DNA of 32,092 nucleotides, taken from the NCBI GenBank assembly GCA_037447605.1, contig CM074810.1, forward strand, positions 2,700,796 through 2,732,887, read 5' to 3'. The notes beneath the pieces were generated by a model. It was not told the DNA's origin. It saw only the letters and a program-made list of their open reading frames with translations, and searched no databases. The position numbers and the translations under genes are program-made. Origin of the DNA: Zygnema circumcarinatum. Lineage: Eukaryota > Streptophyta > Zygnematophyceae > Zygnematales > Zygnemataceae. Positions 17,898-26,200 of this stretch are shown here, in pieces (position 1 is the first letter of the stretch; every line of letters starts with the position of its first letter).

Positions 17898-18205
17898 GGA
17901 GGGAGGGAGAGGGAGAGGGAGAGGGAGAGGGAGCGGGAGAGGGAGAGGGAGAGTGGGAGAGGGAGAGAGAGTGGGAGAAGGATAGAGGAATTGCGGATAG
18001 AGGCTGGGGGAAAGAGTGGGAGAAGGAGAGGGAGAGTGGGAGAGGAAGAGGTAGGAGGGGAAAGAGAGACGTAGATAGAGGGAGGGGGGAAGAGAAAGAG
18101 AGGGAGAGGGAGAGAGCGCGGGAGAGTGAGGGATAGGTGGATAGTGGGAGGGGCAAAGAGAGGGAGAGGGAGAGAGAGGAGGGAGAGAGGAGAGAGAGAG
18201 AGCAC
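17898..18205 (+). repeat. GA-rich leader of DGAT3
   Basis: GGGAGA/GAGAGA-type sequence on the sense strand directly before the DGAT3 ATG. Unlike the other leaders in this window, the sense strand is purine-rich rather than pyrimidine-rich. Translated frames are Arg/Glu/Gly repeats. Confidence 0.8.
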
Positions 18206-18212
18206 TTTCGCC

Positions 18213-19644
18213 ATGGCGCTATGTTCACCTCGCACTGCAGGCTCCGCCACGTCCCTGAAACTGGCGCTATATGTCTCCGTTCCGTCAAAATCCACGAAAT
18301 CCGTCGTCAATTTTGTCCCAGGAAATGTTTTTCCGCCGCTGCGGGAAAATTCCGACTCTCTTTCGAGCAGGGTCAAGGATCTCAAGCTGCGGAGGGCCGT
18401 CCGGGCAACGAAAAAATCGCAAATTTTTACAGACTGGGGCCATGAAACGTTCTACAGTCTGCCCGAATGCAAATCCAAGAAGGAAAAGGAAGTGGGCAAG
18501 GCGAAAAAAAATGGGAAGGAGGAGAGGATGCAGCTGCGGGCAGTCGTGGAGGCGCAGAAAAATCTTTTGGAGGTTCTTTTGGGGGAGAGGGAGCGTAACG
18601 TCACGGCCTTGACTCCGGGGCTTTTGGAGGGTTCAGAGGCGGATATGGTGAGTTTTAAGGAGTTGGGGCGTACTATTTTAGGTTTTAAAGATTTGATTTT
18701 TTTTATTTCTGGGTTTCCTATGTTATCTGCGGGTTCTTGTTTTCTTTTTTTTCATTTTTTGGTCCCTTTTTTTTTTGTATTGTGGCTGGATTCTTTCTCA
18801 GGAGAAGGTCATCTCGGAATCCGTTGAACGGATTCGTCGCATGGAGACGGAATTAGCCAACACGCAGGAAGCCAAGGGAGCTCCGAAAGATGACGCCATG
18901 ATGATGTCATCGTCATCATCATCATCATCATCTTCATCCGAGTCGTCGAGCAGCGACAGTGAGTGTGAAAAGGAGCGCAAAAAAATGAAAAAAATGAACA
19001 AACAAAAGGTGAAGGTGCAAGAGAGTCAGAGCAATATGCCGAACATGGAGAACCCGGTAACAGTTGAGCCAACAGAAACTGTAACTGTAACGGCACCAGT
19101 GCACATGGAACGGCGGGAGGAGGGAGGGGTGGTGGAGCTGGACCCTGCCATCGAACAGCTGGCAAGAAGACTTCTCGGGAGCGGCGGAAATTTCGAATTA
19201 CGCTTAGGTTCGGGTACAAATGGGGTTTCCCTTGTGCCTGCCTCTCCTCCGCAAGCGGAGCTCAAAATTAGGGTTGCTCCGAGCGAGGTCCCACCTGGGG
19301 TTACCGTTCCATACAGTCCGTTCAGTACTCAGTTCCGTGAAACTGAAACGGTAACGAGAGTGGAGGTCTGCATGGGAAAGGCGTGCCGGAAAGAAGGGGC
19401 GGAAAACCTCCTTGCGGCGCTGCAGGAGAGGGCGGGAGAGGGGGCTCTAACGGCGGTTCCATGTGGGAAATGTATGAAAAAATGTAAGTATGGGCCGAAC
19501 GTGCGGCTATATGAGGAAGGCGAGGGAGGGAGGAGGGTGGGGAGAGTTGTACCGGTTTCGAATTCCGGAGTTTTTTTGCAGCAGCTGCAAGCGGCGAGGA
19601 TGGGAGCTGGCGAAAAAATGTCCGCAGAAATGGTTCGGCAGTGA
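18213..19644 (+). CDS. DGAT3: DGAT3-like cytosolic diacylglycerol acyltransferase ([2Fe-2S])
   Basis: The exons are 18213-18647 and 18802-19644 (ATG|GTGAGT donor, TTTCTCAG acceptor, phase 0), giving 425 residues. The C-terminal domain (about residues 330-410) is a thioredoxin-like ferredoxin fold with cysteines at about 335, 340, 366, 369 and 373 (VEVCMGKACRKEG, VPCGKCMKKCKYGPNV). This is the arrangement of plant DGAT3, a soluble iron-sulfur protein reported to transfer acyl-CoA to diacylglycerol in triacylglycerol synthesis. The middle has a Ser run encoded by TCA/TCG/AGC codons (about 181-196), then a Lys/Glu-rich basic stretch. The N-terminal half has a charged, probably helical region (LRRAVRATKKSQIF, MQLRAVVEAQKNLLEVLL). 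The start in GCCATGGCG context is strong; an in-frame ATG at 18126 would add only repeat sequence. Other ferredoxin-like proteins share the fold, so activity is inferred. Confidence 0.85.
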
Positions 19645-20540
19645 GACAATGTAAAGACTATTTTTTTTTTTTGGCTTTTTGATTTGTGATATTTTTTTGG
19701 GCTAAGTGCGGAGCACGATGCAGTGGTTGGCGAGGAGGTTGGGTCCGTACATTTTTGTACAGTAGGGGGAAGGGGCCGGAAATTTCTGTCTCTGCTTTTT
19801 AGGGTTTGCAAAGTTTTGGGTTTTTGGTTTGTGGGGAGGCTGCGCGCTTTTCAAAGAGAGCTTACTTCGCCTCGGCACTGATTTCTTCTGCGACTTTTAG
19901 GGATTAGGGTTTTGGGGTTTTTAGGGTTTCGGCGATAACTTTTATTCGGCATACTAAAGAAGCTGGCCGACAATTTTGTATTTGTGATTTCTTGTTCTTT
20001 GTTTCTTTGAGGTTTATGTCCCGCGGGAGAGCGCATGGCAGTGGTTTTTGGTTTTATTGGGTGTTGGTTTATGATTTAGGGTTTAGGGTTTAGGGTTCAG
20101 GGTTTGTGGATTTCGTGCATTTTTTTTCACATTCTGCGTAGAGAAAGGTCAAGGCTGTGAACTTTTCGTACGCAAAAAATAGACACATATTTGCAAGCAT
20201 TCAGTTGCAGTGGCTGTCTCTCGAACGGCGAACTGAACGGTAGTTCTTTCGCATGTAGCTTCAGTTTTTTCAACGACATCCGTCAGTCCAGAAGCCGTTC
20301 AGTTAAACGCTAAAGCGTACATTTCTGAAAGGAAAGTAAATCCTCGACTCTGGAGTGACCGAGTGAGGCTTGAAAATAATGCTTTAGCGTTAACGGTGAC
20401 AAGAACAGAAGGATAGCTTATCAGTTATACTGGTTCCATGTGTCGCAATCGCACAAGCACAAGTCCGCAAATCCAAAGATGTTTGTACAGTTACAGTTCG
20501 CCAGTCCGGTTCTTCCAACTGTTTAACACATGGCCTATAA
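19645..20540. other. Intergenic region 3' of DGAT3
   Basis: No gene is supported. There are TTTAGGG-type words at 19800-19930 and 20065-20105. An 11-bp inverted repeat (AACGCTAAAGC at 20306-20316, reverse complement at 20381-20391) could be a hairpin or a relic of a small element; no target duplication was recognised. Confidence 0.5.
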
Positions 20541-20713
20541 TCCAACGGTCAAGGCCCCATAAAGGTACAGGTCACATATCCAACGGTCAGGATCCTTACA
20601 GATCTAACGGTTAGGGTTCCTTGTAGGTACACGTGGTATATCTAACGGTTACGATCTGTAAATATCTAACGGTCAAGACTCCTTGAAGATACACGTGACA
20701 TATCCAACGGCCA
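20541..20713. promoter_or_regulatory. Six MSA (MYB3R) elements in a 62-bp periodic array
   Basis: Six sites match YCYAACGGYYA, the plant mitosis-specific activator consensus bound by three-repeat MYB proteins: 20541, 20579, 20603, 20641, 20665 and 20703. All are in the same orientation, and the spacings are 38, 24, 38, 24 and 38. The repeat unit is thus 62 bp with two sites, and ACACGTG or related words sit between pairs (20630, 20692). The array lies upstream of the rightward MRS2 gene and downstream of DGAT3. Which gene it controls, if any, is unknown. Confidence 0.65.
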
Positions 20714-21550
20714 GGATCTTAGGTGTACACATGGCATCCTTTCAATGGTCGATTTCCAGAAATTTCATCGATCCGACGCGCACCCTCGACCGTACAGTGA
20801 GCCAACGAGCAGGTGCCGTACGGACAGAGCTTCGTACATTTTTTACGTTTCGAGTCTTTAACGAATTTCCATACGGTCCGGGAAAAATGTAATCATTGGA
20901 TTTCTATGAAATTCGGAACATGAAAAGACAGTAGAGTAGAACAGCGTCGTTTAACGGCCACATGGATCGGGAGACTCTCGGACCTCAATCGGCCAGGAAA
21001 AGCCTTCTCATGGTTATGCGCTTCCACCTCGCGGAGAGGTCCGGCGGTTGACTCCTGCCGGCCTCCCCTTCCTCTCTCTCGCCCTTTTTTTCTCCCTCTC
21101 TCTCTCCCTATCTCTCTCCCTCTCTCTCTCTCTTCTCTCTCCCTTTCTCTCTCCCTCTCTCTCCCTCTCTCTCCCTCTCTCTCTCCCTCTCTCTCTCCCT
21201 CTCTCTCTCTCCCTCTCTCTCTCTGCTTCCTTACCTGCCCTGTCCCCTTCACCCCTTCCCGTTAAATTTTAAAACCCTAAATTCCCCTTCCTCCCACCAC
21301 CCCCCCTGCCTCCCTCACTTGCCTCCCCTTCCTCCCCTCCCTCCTCCCAGCCAGCCCCCAACTCCCCCTTTCGCTTTCCCCCTTCCCCCCTTGCCCTCCC
21401 CCTTCCCCTCCCTCGCCCTCCCTCCTTCACTCCCCCTCCCGCACTTCCCACTCCCTCCCTCCCCCTCCCTCCTTCACTACCCCTCCCGCAGTCCCCACTC
21501 CCTCCCTCCCTCCCTCCCTCCCTCCCTCCCCCCGCCTCCGCTCCCCTGCA
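20714..21550. other. Intergenic/leader: CCGTAC words and CT-rich blocks
   Basis: No coding sequence is supported. CCGTAC words occur at 20790-20880. CT-rich sequence fills 21062-21230, and CCCT-rich sequence fills 21280-21540, on the sense strand of the following MRS2 gene. By analogy with the other genes in the window this may be its leader. Confidence 0.5.
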
Positions 21551-22327
21551 TGGGGGTACCTGACATGACCGGTCCCCACCATCGCTGCATCCTCCGAGGC
21601 TCATCCCTCGGGCTGCCGCACTGCCCCTCTCCCTCCTCTCCTTCCCTCTCTCCCTCTCCCACTCCCTCTCTCCGCCTTGCCTCTCCCGTCGCCTCTCCCT
21701 CTCTTGCGCTCCCTTTATCGCAGCGGAAGCTTCCCCTGTTGAGACACGTGGCACCTCTTTCAGGAGCATCTGAGCTGGCGGCTCTGCTTTCGGCTGCATC
21801 CAGTGAGGTACTGCCACGTGGCATGCACTTGGTGTCTGCCCGGGACAGCGCTCAGCATGCGGCCGTCTCAGTCCGCCGACTTTGCTGTCTTCCTGGTGGG
21901 AGCCTCCCTCCCTCCCTCTCTCCATCTCTCTCTCTTCCTCCCTCTTTCTCACTCTCTCTCTCCTTTTCTTTCACTTACTCTCCCTCCCCTCTCTTTTTCT
22001 CTCTGCCTCTCTCGTTCCTCTATCTCCTCTCTCCTCGATCTCCCCCACTCGCCTTGCCACCGTCTCTCATTCTCTTTCTTCGTTTTTACTTCGCGCCCTT
22101 CTCCATCTCTCTCTCTCTCCCGCCCCTCCCTCACCCTCTCTCTCATCTTTCACCTCGCGCTCGTCTCCTTCTCTCTCCCGCCCTTCTTCTCTTCACTCTG
22201 TCCCTCCATCTCTCGTCTCCTGCATTAAGCATCGTCTTTAGAAACAAACTAAACAGCATGTAGACATTGAGTTCAACGCTCCCCCAACTGTTTTGTACCG
22301 CATGGAACCTCCGTTTCGCACCTGCAG
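21551..22327 (+). other. Possible 5' exon region of MRS2, unresolved
   Basis: Between CT-rich blocks, 21723-21897 is non-repetitive and open in more than one frame. One frame reads GASELAALLSAASSEVL; another has an ATG near 21858 leading to MRPSQSADFAVFL and a possible CTG|GTGGGA donor. Either could be the start of MRS2, or this may be untranslated leader. I cannot decide, and no exon is asserted. The rest (21900-22230) is CT-rich. Confidence 0.25.
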
Positions 22328-22384
22328 AAATCCGCCGCTGCGGGCACGCGCGGTCCCGCGACCGACCTACTTCCCAATCGGCAG
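22328..22384 (+). CDS. MRS2: Candidate upstream exon of MRS2
   Basis: A segment between a CACCTGCAG acceptor and a CGGCAG|GTGCTG donor encodes 19 residues (KSAAAGTRGPATDLLPNRQ) in the phase needed to join the exon at 23286 ([10 protein letters not shown]). MRS2 proteins usually have a variable N-terminal stretch of this kind before the conserved LARW/LLEEC-like segment. The call rests on splice sites and phase only; a different frame of the same DNA also reads open, so confidence is low. Confidence 0.35.
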
Positions 22385-22569
22385 GTGCTGAACCTCAAAA
22401 CCCTAGAAACCCATTCCCACTCGGCGTTTCTCCTTATGTCGACTTTCCTTATCTCACGTGCACCCTCACCCTTACCCTCACCCTCACCCTTGTCTCGACT
22501 CATCCTAAACTCTCCATACTCACATTTCTCCCAATTCATTCTCATCCCTCGTTCCATTGCTCATGTCCT

Positions 22570-23165
22570 CCCCTAATCGCAACACCCTACCCTCTACACC
22601 CTAAAATCCGAAACCCTAAATCTCTGTTACCCTTAAACCCTACACCCTACACCCCTAAACCCTATACCCCACCGTACACCTCTACACCCTAAAACCCTAC
22701 ACCGTACACCCCTAACCCTAAAACCCTACACCCAACACCCTAAAACCCTCAACCCTACACCATAAAACCCTACATCCTACACCCTAAAACCCTCAACCCT
22801 ACACCATAAAACCCTACATCCTACACCATAAACCCCTACACCCTACACCATAAAACCCTACACCCTACACCCTAAAATCCTACACCCTACACCATGAAAC
22901 CCTAAACCCTACACCCTAAAACCCTAAACCCTACACCCTAAAACCCTACACCCTAAACCCTACACCGTACACCCGCACACCCTGAACCCCTGCCCCCCCT
23001 GCCCCCCTGCCCCCCTGCCCCCCTGCCCCCCTGTCCCCTTGTCCCCCTGGGCCCTTTTTGGCCCCTAAAACCCTACACCCTAAACCTTTAAACCCTACAC
23101 CGTACGCCCTAAAACCCTACACCCTACACCCTTCACCCTAAAACCCTCCACCGTACACCGTACCC
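22570..23165 (+). repeat. Degenerate telomere-type tract in a 5' MRS2 intron
   Basis: About 600 bases of CCCTAAA, CCCTACA and ACCCTAAA heptamer/octamer variants, interrupted at 22985-23050 by a CTGCCCCC run. It lies upstream of the exon at 23286, on the C-rich strand in the sense direction. No coding content. Confidence 0.9.
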
Positions 23166-23285
23166 CCTGAACCCCTGCACCCCTGAACCCCTGCCCCCCT
23201 GAACCCCTGCCCCCCTGGGCGTCCCCCCTGGACCCTGGTTCCGGGCTCCGTCGGCGGGCGTGCGCCAAGGCTCGTGGGCGCGCAG

Positions 23286-26200
23286 GTACTCGAGGGGTTG
23301 GCAAGGTGGCGCGGCGCGCTGCTGGAGGAGTGCTCGAGCGCCATCCTGCAGCGGGCGGGGATCCACGCGAGGGACCTGCGGATACTGGACCCGAACCTCT
23401 CCTACCCCTCCGCCATCCTCGGGAGGGAGAGGGCCATAGTGCTCAACCTCGAGGTGAGGGAGAGAGGGAGGGAGAGGGGGGAGGGGGAGGGGGGATGCGT
23501 ACATGGGGGATGGGGGAGAAGGGAAAGACATGGGATGGGAATGTTAGTGCAATGGTTGTTGATAGGATGGAGTGTTGTAGGATTGTTGTCTGGGTGGTTT
23601 GCTTATGTGATTTTTTGGGCTTATGGTTGTTCGGATGTGTGTGTTGGGGGGGGAGAGGGGGTGGGAGGGCAGAGTGTGAAGGCAATCATAACAGCCAATG
23701 AGGTGAGGGGCTTTTCAACTTTAAGCCCTAAACCTGAAACCCTTAAGCCAACCACTAAACTTCTAATCCTAAAATTCAAAACCTTAACCCTAATCCCTAA
23801 ACTCTGATCCCCCTTCAACCCTAATCCCCCTTCAACCCTAATCCCCCTTCAACCCTAATCCCCTTAATCCCCCTTAAACCCTAACCCCCCTTAAACCCTA
23901 ATCCCCCTAATCAACCCTAATCCCCCTTCAACCCTAATCCCCTTCATCCCCTTAAACCCTAATCCCCTTAATCCCCCTTAAACCCTAATCCCCCTTCAAC
24001 CCCAATCCCCCTTCGACCCTAATCCCCTTCAACCCTAATCCCCCTTCAACCCCAATCCCCCTTCGACCCTAATCCCCTTCAACCCTAATCCCCTTCAACC
24101 CCTAATCCCCTTCATCCCCCTTAAACCCTAATCCCCTTAATCCCCCTTAAACCCTAATCCCCCTTAAACCCTAACCCCCCTTCAACCCCAATCCCCCTTC
24201 GACCCTAATCCCCTTCAACCCTAATCCCCTTAATCCCCCTTAAACCCTAATCCCCCTTAAACCCTAATCCCCCTTCAACCCTAATCCCCTTCAACCCTAA
24301 TCCCCTTCAACCCTCCCCCTTCCCCCCCCTTAATCCCCCTTAAACCCTAATCCCCCTTAAACCCTAATCCCCCTTAAACCCTAATCCCCTTCAACCCTAA
24401 TCCCCTTAAACCCTAATCCCCTTAAACCCTAACCCCTTTCCAGGTCCTCCTGCGCAACCCCCGCTCCAAGGCGGTCCTTCCTTTTGTAGAGGAGCTCCGG
24501 CGGCGGCTCGCGCCGCCCGGGGCCCCTCCGCACGCTCCTCTTACAGGGACGCTCAGCGAGGAGGAAGAAGAGGAGGAGGAGGAGGAGAGGGAGAGAGAGA
24601 GGGAGAGGGAGGAGGGAGAGGAGGAGGTGCCTCTCAAGGAGTCGCGGAGGGAGAGGAAGAAGCGGTCGCCCAGTCCTATGCGGCACGAGGAGCAGCACGA
24701 CGAGATAGGGAGGGAGGACGAGGAAAGTAAGGAGAGGGAGAGGGAGTGGAAGGAGCGAGAGGAAGGAGCGAGAGGAAGGAGCGAGAGGGGGGAGAGAGGA
24801 GAGGGAAGGGGAGGAGAGGGAGGGAGGGAGGAAAGAGAGAGATGAAGGGGGAGAGTGGAGAGAGGAAGGGGGAGAGGGGAGAGGGCGGGGAAGGAGAGAG
24901 TGGGAGTTGGAAGAGTGAGAAGTGGGAATTGCAGGAAAAAGAGAGGGGAAAACTACCTCTTGGGGGTATTTCGCGGTTTCTTGGAGACTTTGGGAGATTT
25001 CATGGAGTTTCCTCGTGGGGTTTTTTTTTTTTGTTTCCTTCGTTTTGTGAGAAGTTGTGTGTGCGTGTGATGCTTCTTGTTTCGTTTTTTGGTGGTCATG
25101 ATTGTTTTTTTTTTTTTTTTTTTTCGGGCAGGACCTCCACTAGAGTTTGTGGCTTTGGAAGCCGCCCTGGAGTTCACATGTACATTTTTGGATAAGTGTA
25201 CAACGGAACTGGAAACTGAAGCAAGGAGAGCCCTCGATGCGCTCACCTCAAAGGTCAGAACTCCCTCACCTTCCGAAAACCCGAAAACCTTTAAAATCCC
25301 TAAAAAGCCAAGAATCTTCAAAACTGCAAAACCCTAAAAACATGAAAACCTTGGAACCCTAAATCATGAAATACTCAGAAAAAATACAGACCATAAACGA
25401 GGTTGTTCGATCGTTTACCCACTTTTCCCCTCCATTTTGATCAAGAAAATGTTAAAAAGGAAGTTCAAAAGAAAGGGGCAGCCAAGGAAAATGCCTGAAA
25501 CGGAACATTCTCAGTTTTGAAGGCTGTGGATGTACTGTCCCTATATTAAAAAATCCGTTCCTTTCCGTTCCGTTCCGTTCCAATTTGGAGTTCTATGTGG
25601 AGCCTTTCAGGTGAGCAGTCTCAACTTGGATCGAGTTCGGAAGCAAAAAAGTCGACTTAGTCGACTTTCCGCCAGGGTTCAAAAGGTGAGTTTTTTCGGT
25701 TTGTATTATTAATGTTTTCTTTCTCCCACTCCATCTCCCTCTCCCTCTTCCTCTCGCTCTCCCTCTCCTTCTCTCTCTTTCTCGCCTTCTCGATTCTTGT
25801 CCATCTCTCCCCTCCTCTCTTTTGTCTCCTTTCTCTACAATTTGTTGATTTATCTGAATTGCTGGTATGTCCTTCATCCAAATTTCCACCCTTTCCTCTT
25901 TTCGCCTCTCTCTATGTGCCCTACCTTTCCCTCTTCTCCTCCAAATTCTCATCTCCCTCCCTCCTCCCTCCCTCCCTCCCTCCCTCCCTCCCTCCCTCCC
26001 TCCCTCCCTCCCTCCCTCCCTCCCTCCCTCCTCCCTCCCCTCCCTCCCTCCTCCCTCCCTCCCTCCCTCCCTCCCTCCCTCCTCCCTCCTCCTCCCTCCC
26101 TCCCTCCCTCCCCTCCCTCCCTCCCTCCCTCCTCCTCCCTCCTCCCTCCTCCCTCCCTCCCTCCCTCCCTCCCTCCCTCCCCTCCCTCCCTCCCTCCCTC

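Larger units (their letters stand above)
17012..18212. promoter_or_regulatory. Divergent intergenic region between BASS and DGAT3
   Basis: The two start codons are 1.2 kb apart and point away from each other, so this stretch must hold both promoters. Visible elements are three GTTCAG words in 17115-17150, a perfect 16-bp hairpin at 17712-17751, a TCACGTGGCA box at 17810, and a GGGAGA-rich tract from 17898 to 18205 just before the DGAT3 start. No other coding sequence is supported. Confidence 0.6.

Noticed and set aside
22258-22384. Alternative reading VDIEFNAPPTVLYRMEPPF of the segment before the MRS2 5' donor
   Set aside because: It reads open and protein-like, but ends in a phase that does not join the exon at 23286, so the 22328-22384 reading was preferred.
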